Position numbers and translations under genes: made by a program. Below, in pieces: positions 38,836 to 49,535 of a stretch of 64,000 bases of DNA. Source of the DNA: Apteryx mantelli (taxonomy: Eukaryota > Chordata > Aves > Apterygiformes > Apterygidae); NCBI RefSeq assembly GCF_036417845.1, contig NC_089979.1, positions 28,275,958 to 28,339,957 on the forward strand, in the 5' to 3' direction. Within the stretch, counting starts at the first letter, position 1. Every line of letters starts with the position of its first letter. The notes beneath the pieces were generated by a model. The model saw only the letters and a program-made list of their open reading frames with translations. It did not search any database and was not told where the DNA came from.

Positions 38836-39887
38836 TTTGAGTCAACAATAATAAGAAGAAAATGCAAACATTTGTCTCAATAGCCCAGAATGCCTGGGGA
38901 ATTTTTATATCAGAAAGGAAGCCCGGCTGGAAGTATCTGATGCACCTTTTTGCAGTTTGCTCTACAGTTGGCTTCCTCTCAAGTGCTCTCTTCTTTCTTG
39001 GCATAAATTTCTCCCTAGCACACCGGCCTTTGGATCCCTTGCTGATTTCTGGATTAATCTGGATCACATTTTCTGTTGCTCTCTGTTATTTCAAGCACCT
39101 GCGTTGTTTTAGCATTCTGTTCATTCTTTCCTGTGGACTGAGAGAAGGCAGAAATGCTCTTATTACTGCTGGTACAGGTGTCATGGTAGCTGGCAACATC
39201 CAAAGTATTTTTCGCAACCTGAAGATTCTGGCAGACAGTATAACCTGTCATTTAGAGGTTGAGCAATTTGCCTTGATAAAACATTACGTTGAGGCAATAA
39301 AATGGATTTACCAGAAGGCCAAGTTTTCCACTGAACTATCTAAAGACATAGTGTCATTATGTCATGAATTCACACCATCCTATTCAATTTCAGATGACGC
39401 ATTGAAACAAGAGCTAAATAACACAAAACAAGAAATCCAGAAAGTTTCTAACCAGATATCTTTTATGCTAACTATGATGCCCTATATAGGACAGAGAGTA
39501 TTGCCTATAATGGGGATTTTTCTAGTTTCTTTAGGTACAGGCCTCTTTATCAAAAAATTTGTGGGATCTCACAGTGCAAAGTTTAAAAATACTTATATCA
39601 CAAAACAGTTTGTTGCATTTGATGAACATCAAAGGCAACAACAAAAACCCTGCATTCTGCCACTTAACAGAAATGAAAGAAAAGATTATGTGACAATCCC
39701 ATCTTTCTGCCTCACGTGGAAAGATGGAAAAAACATGCAGCGATTTCTGCTCCCTATAATTATTCATCTTTGCATCTGGCTTCTATTTGCAGCAATAGAT
39801 TACTTGCTTTATTGGTTAATTATTTCTGTGAATAAACATCTCCAAGAATTGCCAGATCTAGAGATTGGACTCAGCCTCTTTCAGCAA
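38836..39887 (+). CDS. DCSTAMP: DCSTAMP, first coding exon (residues 1-342)
   Basis: DC-STAMP is a multi-pass membrane protein required for fusion of mononuclear precursors into osteoclasts and foreign-body giant cells. The exon begins after a polypyrimidine tract and TTTTTAG at 38835. Twenty-six untranslated bases precede the ATG at 38862, which has A at -3. It runs open for 342 codons to CAGCAA|GTAAGT at 39887/39888, ending in phase 0. Hydrophobic segments are at about residues 28-50, 58-78, 83-112 (two short runs), 205-230 and 295-322. One N-glycosylation sequon (N186-N-T) lies in the stretch between residues 113 and 204. The region from ~230 onward belongs to the DC-STAMP-like domain shared with OCSTAMP, DCST1 and DCST2. 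Read past the donor, the frame would stop after 13 more codons at 39929. OCSTAMP is less likely, given the DPYS neighbour and the C-terminal sequence. Confidence 0.96.
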
Positions 39888-39958
39888 GTAAGTACTTGTC
39901 AGTACTTTATATTTCTCAATTTAGTTTAGTGTGGAAGAATTTCCTTTCCTCTTCAACA

Positions 39959-39984
39959 GCTGCAGGAGCATCTGCTCCTGCAGC
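39959..39984. repeat. Perfect inverted repeat just inside DCSTAMP intron
   Basis: Twelve bases (GCTGCAGGAGCA) are followed after two bases by their exact reverse complement. In RNA this would form an 11-bp stem with a four-base loop, 71 bases downstream of the 5' splice site at 39888. Confidence 0.85.
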
Positions 39985-40394
39985 CAATGAGCCGTCCATT
40001 CTTTCGTGGCACTATAATTCACACATTTGAGTCAAAAAGGGTCATTACATTTATCAGATACATATGTTGGATTGAACCAGACAATTCTCTGATCTTTCCA
40101 AAAAGTGTTATCATATTTCTCAAGAGTAATAAATATGGGAAGAAAGACTTTTATCCCCTCATTTATATATGTGGAGAAGATCAGAAGCTTAAACATGGAA
40201 TCTCATGGAGATAATGTTTGTAAAGCACCATTTTTATAGCTATAATATGACTTTGAAACTGATGTAAGAAATGCCTATCTTTCTTCAGCTGAGTAATGTG
40301 AAGAGCTCATTATTTAAAAAAACATGGCTGTGTGCACACAAAATAATACTATATTGCCAAAATCTGAAGGTTCTTCTAGTAGGAACAGCACTGA

Positions 40395-40640
40395 CATTGA
40401 ATCATCAAATAATTTAGGTTGAAAGGACCTCTGGAGGTCATCTAGACCAACCTCCTGCACAGAACAGGGCTAACCTCAAAGTTAGATCAGGTTGGTCAGG
40501 GTCTGGTCTGGTCAAGTTTTGAATACTATCAAGGTTGGAGATTCCACAGCTGGGTAATCTATTCCAGTGCTTAGCCAGCCTCATGGTGAAAAACTGCTTG
40601 CATATTGGGATGAGAACTTCAGTTCCATCTTGAGTGAAAA
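40395..40640 (-). mobile_element. Short antisense CR1 3' fragment in DCSTAMP intron
   Basis: Complement of the CR1 3' end: a diverged tail (ATTGAATCATCAAATAATTT), then GAAAGGACCTCTGGAGGTCA at ~40421 and the conserved 3' block to ~40630. Many substitutions and small deletions are present. Confidence 0.85.
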
Positions 40641-43479
40641 AGACCACTCGTTTTACTTAAACAGTTTTCTCAAGCATTTCTAATAAAGGAGAGTCCCGCC
40701 TGCAATCTGGAAAAGCCCAAAGTAGGGCTCTCCAGTGTGACTGAATCCTTCTATAAGATAAACTGCAGTCTCTACAGACAATTCACAGAAAAGGATTCCC
40801 TTTCATAAATTATGGTCTTTACCATGGTGTAATCTGAGTTTTCAAAAACTGCTTGGCAACAGGTTACTTGTAGCTTATTTATGGCTTTGTTAGTAGTTCT
40901 TGCATTTGTGTCATTGTTGAAGGAAGATGTCTTAGAGAACATACTGTCATCACAAAATATTTCAAAAAGGAACTAGTAAAAAGGCATGAAGATGGACACC
41001 CCAGCTTTTTTCAGGAAAGGTAATATTACACTCAGGAAGAAACTTGTCTTTCTCAGTTAGAGATCTGATTCTTAATTCATCTTTATGATGACTCAATTTT
41101 TTTTCGTAATGTACAAGCTTTCTTGCTTTCTTTGTTATTGAGGGACATTTGTAGTTTTACTGTGGTTTGTTTCACCTCTAAGAGCATTATTCCCACAGTA
41201 GAAATAAGATTTCCCACTTTCAGCATACTGTACTAAGTAGACTATTATATAAAAGACAGGGGCCAACACCACTGACAGCAAGGTTGTTCTGGGTCCTACG
41301 CAAGCATAGGGTGCCTTGTATTGTTCCCCATGTGTTAAGTATCCTTGGAGCACATCCACTTGGCTACACTTTCCCCAAACAACCCTGCTGCCAAGAGGTG
41401 TACTTTGTGAACCCCAAACACGCTTACTCAGGAGCTATACACTGAGCTCACCTGTTCAGCCAAGATCGCTGAATTCCTGGACAGGAACAGCAGCAGAACA
41501 TTAGACATTTAACATTTCCTGGTGAAAATGTATGTCACTATGGTCATAATCTGATAGTCACTCAGGCACCTTACTCAGGCCTTGTAACACCCAAAGATGA
41601 AGACTTCTGGGTCTGGCAAGGTGATTTAGAAGGCCAAAAGCAGGACATGGGGCTCTCTGTATGGTCATAGGAGAGAGCAAGGCACATGAAGGTCTTTGGG
41701 GAATCATTCAGAGAGCTAAACCAGAGCTCTCCTTTCTCTTTCTTGTCTTTACTGAAAATTTCAGTACCTCTACAAGAACACCGTCCCTGAGCTATTAGGA
41801 CATTGTTGAAGCAATTGTCTCATTGAGCAGGCACATTTCAGGCCTGTGCAGAGCACAAGCATCCGCTCAGGGTATGAAAAGAAGAGCCCTCTCTTGAAGT
41901 ACAATTCTTGCATCCATACCTTGAGTAACTAAGAGCACTGGCTCTGAGCTTCACTCTCTGGAGAGGTTACTGCTCCCTATAGATGAATTATTCTGCACCC
42001 CTCATCTTCCAGCAAGGCCATGATAAAGCCAGGAGTGCAAGAGTAAAGAATCTGGAAGGAAGAGTGTAAAGATAATACAGCCTAATAATAGGCCATCCCC
42101 TTGGGAATGGGACCTCCCAACTTTTAGCCCCTAGTCCAAGGACAATTTGTGAATTATCATTTAGGAGAAAATGCATAAGCAGCTGCTGGAGCAGGTGGCA
42201 AGGGGGACAAGTGTTACATCCTATGCACATTTGATGCCAGCTTCATTGCTGTGTGATGCTACACAGCCACAGGAAAGCTGTCCACTTTGATAGCTTGCAG
42301 GAACAGGCTTAAAACATTTCCCAAAAGCATATAACCCTTTGCTACTTTCAAGATAAAAGCATTTCAAAGGGATGCTTGACTGTTAGTATAATGTGATACA
42401 AGATCTTTCTTCTGTCAATGCTTCCTTACTCAATATTTTCTGTTACTTCCTCTTAGAGCTGAACATACTGAGGATTCATTCCCTTTTCTCACCACCTCCC
42501 AAAAGCTCATCTAGCCAAAAGTGACTTCAGAGAGTAAGATTCTTAAGGTGAGCAATGCAATAAGTGCTTTGCTCAAAATTGCAAGTAAACAGAATAGGAC
42601 ATACAATCTTTGGCAGAGGGATTTCCATTCTGACTTTGGCATGTGACATATTGTCCCTCTGAGCTGATCTCCTCAGCCAGACCACACTTCCAGTGACACA
42701 CTGTTAAACTGTTGCAGGTTCAGCTTAGACAGTGCTGTGGCAGCCTGGTGGTCCTGGTGTGTCATGGGAAGTTTGTCTGTTTGGGTCTGAGCCACGAGGA
42801 AGAAGGAAGCCTTAGGACACAGCATGCTTGAGACATGGGGGCACCTCAGGCAAGTGGAACCTAGTACTGAAATGACTTGAAATGTAAAGTCAGACCATCA
42901 GTCTAATTCTATCATTCCTCAGATGATGATATTTTTGCATCATATATCAAAATATCAAACATTTCCATAGGATAAAAGTTAGATTATTGACCAGTTCTTT
43001 CTTAACAAATAGCGGAGAAATTCAGGATCTGTATGGTAGACATGAGCCAAAAGTTCCCAGTTTGTGTCAATGGAAAACTCATTTTCACCTAAAGGATGCA
43101 GGCTGCCAAGTGCAGACTGTTACCCAAACTTTCTTTAAAAAAGCTGATGGATCTGCTGTACCTGCGTGATCTGTGCATGTGTAGCAAGTCAGAATCATCC
43201 TGGTGAGGTCAGATTCCTGTGCAAAAGCAGAGAGGCTGTCATCACCTGTTCAGTCAATTTAACATGAGATATGTTGCAGTGGCAGATTGCCACACATGCT
43301 AAAGGGGGCTTTACCCCTCATGTTAGCTCTTACTCCAAAGTGCCTTCCTTTCCATGTCTCAGGCATCTCATAAAAGCCTTCCTGCTGAACAGCAGCTGTG
43401 CTCTAGCATCACCAAACCATCCATGGGACTACCAATGGTCCTGATCCCCATAGACACAGTCACCATCAAGAGATGAGAG
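40641..43479. other. DCSTAMP intron, central part
   Basis: Intronic DNA. No exon, RNA gene or named repeat recognised. Confidence 0.6.
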
Positions 43480-44152
43480 GTCCAAGAGAACTGCTTGATT
43501 TTCAAGAATCACTTCCTCCAAGCTCAAGAATGGTCCATCACAACAAACAGGAAATCAAGCAAGGGCAACATGAACCCAGGAACTCTACTCAGCCCTGGTG
43601 AGACACATCTGGAGTGCTGGATCCAGTACTAGGCTCCCCAGCACAAGAGATATGGACATACTGGAGCAATTCCAGCAAAGAGCCACAAAGATGATTAAGG
43701 GATGGGAGCATCTGTTGTATGAGGAGAGGCTGAGAGAGCTGGGACTCTTCAGCCTGGAGAAAAGGAGGCTTGGGAGATCTTATCAATGCATGTAAATATT
43801 TCATGGAAAGAAGTGAAGGAGATGGAGCCAGGCCCTTCTCAGTGGTGCCCAGTGACAGGAGAAGAGGGAAAGGGCATAGACTGAAATACAAGAAATTCCA
43901 CCTAAACATTAGAAAAAACTTTTCTATTGTGAGCATGGTCAAACACTGGAACAGGTTGCCTAGAGCAAACACTGGAACAGTTTTCCCACAGAGGTTGGGA
44001 AGTCTCTGTTCTTGGAGATATTCAAAACCTGACTGGACATGGTCCTGAGCAACCTGCTCAACCCACTCCCTGCTGTTTGAGCTGGGGGAGTTGGACTAGA
44101 TGATCTCCAGAGGTCCCTTCCAACCTCGGCCATTCTCTGTGTGATTCTGTAT
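43480..44152 (+). mobile_element. CR1 LINE with large internal deletion in DCSTAMP intron
   Basis: Bases ~43488-43580 match the ORF2 linker region of the large CR1 (its ~25560-25640). From ~43582 (CTCTACTCAGCCCTGGTGAG) the sequence is the C-terminal ORF2 and 3' region (its ~27130 onward), ending in a degenerate GATTCTGT tail at ~44150. About 1.5 kb of reverse-transcriptase region is therefore missing. A 15-base stretch (CAAACACTGGAACAG) is duplicated near 43940-43982. Confidence 0.88.
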
Positions 44153-45518
44153 GCCTTTTTGCATGTGTTCCTGCCCTTCTTACCTTGAGGACAGCCCCTC
44201 ATCATGATCTGCCTTGAGTGTGACCCAAGTCAGTGCAAGGAAGGAGCTTAGTCTCACCATCCACTAACCTGAGCCTGACCCTGTCTGTCTGATTCATGGC
44301 CTCCACACTTCGGATTTGTTCTGTTTATATGCAGTGTTCAATCCTCTGGAGAGCTGATAGACTCTCTCCCAAAACAGAAAATTTGGCAGGTATCAGATTG
44401 GTTCTAGTTCCCCACTGAAGGCTAATCACATAAAAATGTAAAATTTAATCTTAACAGTTTTGTCATAACAAACCTCAGGGTTGCTGATCTGAGAGAAAGA
44501 GACTGAAAGCAGAACAGACCCAGCAACCTCTTGAGGTGTTTATTCTCGGCATGAACAGTTAAGATCTGCATGCATTTTTGTACCTGTGTTTCATACTGAG
44601 TTCCTAATGCAGGTTTTCCTTGTTTCTACATCAGTTCAGTATAAGGTAACAATGGACTGAGGTAGATTGAAACAGGATAATGTTAAGAAAAGGGATAATA
44701 GGAAATGTTAAGAAAAGGGAGAACAGGCTGAAGATGAATGGCATATTTTGGGCATCTGACTTATCTAATGAGTGCTTAACAGAAGTACCTGATCTCTGTA
44801 AGGTGGTTGAAGAGCCACAGGGAAGAGCCACATATCCCCTGGACAAGAGAAGAAAAAGAGAAGAAAAGAAAAAGGAGCTGGGTGATTCAGTGTTCCTACA
44901 TGCTGAGCAGAAAGTTTCTTGCCAGTAGGAAATACTGACCCTAGTAGCATATCTAATTTAGTTCCTGTCATTCAGCATCTCAGTCCAAGAACAGTGCAAG
45001 ACACCAGCTCTTCTGAGAGAAGGCACCTATTAGAGGAGGAGAGGTGGCTTTGTTTTGCATGATAACCTTGTGGTCAGAGCTCTGGCCTAGGTGGAGGTGT
45101 GGAAGCACTGCTGAGTACATACTGAGCCACAAATGAAGGGACTGACACATTCTGCTCTGCAGTTTTATTCTGAAGGGAGAACCCTCCAACAGAAGTTCTG
45201 GGCAGATTCAGGGGAGTGGGAATATATGATGCCACCACAGCCAGATTAGCTAAATGGTTGTGTGTCAGAGCCACCAAGCAGCTAAGTTTCTAGCAGTCCA
45301 AGCTGTGGGATAGTCTCCCTATAGAAATGGTGAAAAAGCAATCTGACACATTCTAAAGACAGTTAATAAATATATTGTTGTGAGCAGTCCTTTGTAGACA
45401 CAGGATGGATCAGGTGATTTATAGTCCTTTCTAGAACTGAATATCCAATGGGAAAAATCTTAAAAAAGGGGGCAATCAGTACTATAATCAACTTTCTCTC
45501 TCTCCTTTTCTTGTGCAG
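44153..45518. other. DCSTAMP intron, right part
   Basis: Intronic DNA. A ~22-bp imperfect tandem duplication (AATGTTAAGAAAAGGGA...AGG) lies at ~44679-44728. A diverged piece at ~45290-45440 (GTGATTTATAGTCCTTTCTA near its end) may be a very old CR1-type relic. No exon is seen before the one at 45519. Confidence 0.5.
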
Positions 45519-45842
45519 AGAAATGAAAACAACTTTATCATTGGTAATAGAGAGCTTACTGTAAAGAATGACCTTTTCAAGATCTCTTTGTTTAAGCATG
45601 ACTGCATCCCTAAGCCAGAACTCTATTTGTCCACGACATGGATCCACCTTGGAATTATCGTCTTCTTCTTAATAATTTTGGGATTATTCTCTGGTGTCCT
45701 CACCCAATTTAAAATACTTGTGTCAGCTTCATTTTATCCTGACACTGAGATGAAACGGATATATTATCTGCATGCAAAATTACTCAAGAAAAGAGCAAAG
45801 CTACGACAGAAAACTGTGAAGGAGGATGCATTTGCTAGAACG
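45519..45842 (+). CDS. DCSTAMP: DCSTAMP, second coding exon (residues 343-450)
   Basis: Bounded by TTGTGCAG at 45518 and AACG|GTAAGT at 45842/45843. It has 324 bases, phase 0 at both ends, and is open throughout. It encodes the extracellular loop end with CIPKPELYLSTTW (residues 371-383), the last membrane helix at about 383-407, and the strongly family-typical block KILVSASFYPDTEMKR (residues 407-422) followed by IYYLHAKLLKKR. That block is the clearest identifier of DC-STAMP within the family. The preceding intron is ~5.6 kb and carries two CR1 fragments. Confidence 0.96.
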
Positions 45843-46585
45843 GTAAGTCATCAGCAGTATGGAAAAACAAATCTCCTTCTCTCAGGGTAGTAGCCACATT
45901 CAGACTCAGAAAATATTTAATAAACTTTCCCAAACGGGGGATACTTAAATGCTTTCCTGAAGTGGGCCTGGAGTGAGTTGCCTGTTAGTAAGATTAGATC
46001 GTATAACCATGTTGCTCTGCCCCTCAACACACATGCATCTCACAGAACATGGGTACAGCCAAATGACCCAAATGACTATGTGTTGGCAAGAAAATACTCC
46101 TCAGACCTGCAGCTTTCCACAGGAGAAACTTGCTTTTCATGAATGTATGAAAAGAACCTCCAGCACAAAAAGTATTCTTGCAATGTAGAGAGCAAATGTT
46201 AGGCATTTCTGAGCAGTCTCTTAATGTTAAGAGAGCTGTTCAATTACTATTTAGCAAAATGGAAGATAATATATTTCTGTTTTAAAAGCACAGTCAGAGG
46301 GCAACCGCAAATAGCATTAGGTAACAGAATTTTTGCTAACATTTGCCATAAATATGTGTATAAATAAATAAATAAATAAATATGTATAGAGAGTACATAT
46401 ATGCACTAATGGAAGTATATAAACACAGACATGTATTTATGGTAAATCCAGATAGATAACTACAGACATAAACATGTGTTTTTATAAAAAATAACTTTCA
46501 GTACTGACTATGTGAGATGTTAGCGTCTAGGTGGTCTGTAACTTAGTAATACTATGATCTTATTATCATCTTTCTGTCTTTTCAG
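45843..46585. other. DCSTAMP last intron
   Basis: Intron of 743 bases from GTAAGT to TTTTCAG. It carries an (AAAT)n microsatellite at about 46361-46382. No other feature is seen. Confidence 0.85.
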
Positions 46586-46669
46586 GTTAACTTTTGGTTT
46601 CCAATACTCAAGGCAAGAGTGGCAGTGAGGAAGAAAGAAAGGAGTGTGCTAAGTGACAACACAGTGTGA
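46586..46669 (+). CDS. DCSTAMP: DCSTAMP, last coding exon (residues 451-477 and stop)
   Basis: The exon follows TCTGTCTTTTCAG at 46585 and reads 27 codons to TGA at 46667-46669. The start VNFWFPILK fits the end of the mammalian cytoplasmic tail, and the rest is basic (RVAVRKKERS). Total length is 477 aa, close to the 470 aa of the human protein, so the gene appears complete and intact. No tyrosine occurs in the whole C-terminal tail after residue 425. The 3' UTR continues to the right. Possible poly(A) signals are AATATA at 46771-46776, and AATAAA at 47555-47560, 48009-48014 and 48604-48609; which is used cannot be told. Confidence 0.93.
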   Translation, partial: VNFWFPILKARVAVRKKERSVLSDNTV

Positions 46670-49479
46670 AAGAGGCCAAGTGAATCTTTGGATTGGCTCT
46701 GGCTCCGCAAGGCTCTATATATTGCATCCATCTTTCTAGAAAGTATTTTCCTGTGATATTTCAATTTTAAAATATAAAAGTAGGATCAAAGGCTAACGGT
46801 CTGCAGTGTTTTGGAAAAGCTGGCATTTATCAGGAAGCAACAGGAGACAGCATGCTCTTCACCACAGAGAATTCCTTGTTGCATTAATATTCATTTATGT
46901 TTTAACTTGGGGCCCGCATTGTTTTGCACTTTAAATGGTCACGGAGGGTCTGTTCTTTTGTGTGGAAGGAATCAAACAGCTTGGAGCCTTTTTGACTACT
47001 GCACCAACCTCTTTCAGTTGAGCTGACAGAGGGTATAATGGTAGTAGCAGGTTTATCTTCTTTGTGCTTGTCAGGAATGAAGACAGAAGACACAGCAGAG
47101 GTTGTCCATTGGCTTCTGGGCAGGTCAAAAACCTGACCTGGTGGGCTTAGGTGTTTCTAGACATTTCTATTAGGCTTGACCCTCAACTGCCCCCAACCCT
47201 TCAGTTTGTTTCTTTCCCATCCCTGGCTTCTTACACCTGCTCCTGCCTCTGTAGCTGTCTATTCCCTATGGTAAGAGTGTTGTCAGTCTTCTCTCCAGAC
47301 CTCTCAGTCTTCTAGCCCAGCTGAACTCTCCCTCCCTCTAACCTTAGCTCCCTCACTTACTTTGTCTGATTTGTCTCTCAGAAGTTTCTAATCCTAGTCT
47401 CCCATCCTGGCACCCTGACTCAGTTTCGATCTCCCACTTACACGTCTGTAGACCATATCATTAGTGCAGCTTGTCCCATAACTTCAAAGGTCATCAGAGA
47501 GGTAAAGTAGCAAGCAAAGAAGAGGGAGTGCTCATGAGAGTTAGGATACAATGGAATAAAGTGCTGTGGGTGCAAAGGACCTGATTTTGAAGTGTAGGGG
47601 CACACAAGCAGAGATGAACAATGCTTCAAATATTGTAATCTGAGGGAGTTTGCAGACATGGCAAAAATTGGCTTAATTATGGTGCTAAAGCTGCCAGTAA
47701 CTTAAATGGAACAGAATTAAGCCAATGCTCAGTGCTTCACTTATCAAACTAACATCAAGAATGTGACCTTCATATGACACAGTAAACAGATGCTAAAAGC
47801 ATAAAAACATAGGAATGGTGTGACTGAAGTGGCACTAGAGGTTCAATGTATAGCTAAAAAGGAAACCCACAACATCCAGTATACTCCTGGTTTTCAGCCA
47901 CAGCCAGCTTCCTTCTCTAGCCTTCATAAAAATAGCAACCCTACTCTGTTCCTTTATATGTACAAGGTCCCAGGTCAGCTATTAACAGGAGCCTCTGCTA
48001 TCTGAATGAATAAAGACTTATTTAAAACTTTCTAGTAGTGAGTGTCAGAAGTTATTTTCCACCTGAAACACTTACACAAGCTGCAACTGCTTCAGGGAGA
48101 TATGACCTTCCTCTGATTAGTGTTTCCACACAGAAATGTCTTAATTAATGTGGGACATCAATGCTATGCTGTCCAGTTCCTTCTCCTTTCCTAAACCCCT
48201 CTCCAAAGCACCTACGATGAGTTAATATAAATATACAGCGCAAAGACATATAGGTAATTAAATCTCATCAGAATCAGTAATCTTTAGCTATTCAAGAAAA
48301 AAAACTGATGCTCAACGCTGCTGAACTTTCTAGGGCATGCCTAGAGGCCACGCTTCAAATTTATCACCCCTTTAAAGACATTGTTGCTAAGAGCTGCCAA
48401 GATACTAGATCTCTTTTTGCTTTAGATAAGCAGAGCTTTAAGCAGCAAGCCTTTTTTTTGTTTGGGCCCCAGCTCTGTCTTGTCCCCCCACAAAGCCTTG
48501 CTCCTCCATGGACACGGGTGTTACAGGTCGCTGGTGTGCTGCTTCCTCCTCTCTAGGAACTGGGGTGCTAGATTAGCACCATGCATTACTGAGGGTTGTG
48601 CTGAATAAAGGCGCTCTCTGAGTGGCCCAGTCACGACCTCTTTTGCTAATGTGGGGTAGCTCTGGATAGCAGTAGAACATTTTCATTCCAGGTACTGCTG
48701 TCAAGGAATGGACCAGTAACAAAAAGCATCATGGTGAAAAGGGAGAAAAATTAAGCATGTCAGGAGGGTGACGAGTGCTCTGAATTTGCTTGCACAAAAC
48801 AGATTAGCTGTCTAGGTATATTGACAAAAGGACATGTTCCTTTGCCCTTGTTATCACTGCAGACAAAAGAGGAAAGTTAAATGTCAAGTAACAGCTGAGC
48901 GTTTTTGGTTGAGTCTTGAAAAAGTCAGTGCTGGTATGAGTCAGATGTGCTTCCTTGAGTCCTGAAGGACAGGGTGTGCCTTGATCTTTCATTGATGAGA
49001 AGGTGGCAGCCGGTTTGACTAGCACTGGTACCACAAAGGTGAGATTTTTGTTTCATTTGGCAGCAGGGGTGCAAAATTTGTCTCGGGTTTCTCACCTTTC
49101 CTGTTTTATTACTGTCTAGCCATCCAGCATACCTTTTCTCTCTTTTGCTCTGCAAGCGTTAAGAGAAAGCTTTGTAGCACACTGGAATAGTTCCTCTGAA
49201 AAACTCAGAAGAGGATCAATGGTTGGACTAGATATCTAAAATAAGACTGTGTTAGGATTTTGAGTTTGTGAATACACTGTCAGGACTATACCATGTCTGC
49301 ACTTCATATTTATTTGAGAAACTTAAGCTTAGTGGGCCTGACCGATTACAGAAAAGAGCCTATTAGTAGTCCACGTTAAGGTGGCTGAGACCTGGGGTTA
49401 CAGAACAGTGTCATACTGAATGCTGTGTAGCAAACTGCATATTGTGTAGCTTGCTTACTCATACGGGCAAGATCCATGG

Positions 49480-49535
49480 CAGTGATAAAAGACTTTTCCA
49501 GGTCCCTTCCAACTTCAGCTATTTTGTGATTCTGT
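49480..49535 (+). mobile_element. CR1 3' tip relic
   Basis: CCAGGTCCCTTCCAACTTCA followed by a diverged GATTCTGTGG tail is the last ~50 bases of a CR1 copy in sense orientation. Confidence 0.65.

Noticed and set aside
49190-49260. Possible second old CR1 relic (GGTTGGACTAGATATCTAAA)
   Set aside because: Too short and too diverged to separate from chance.
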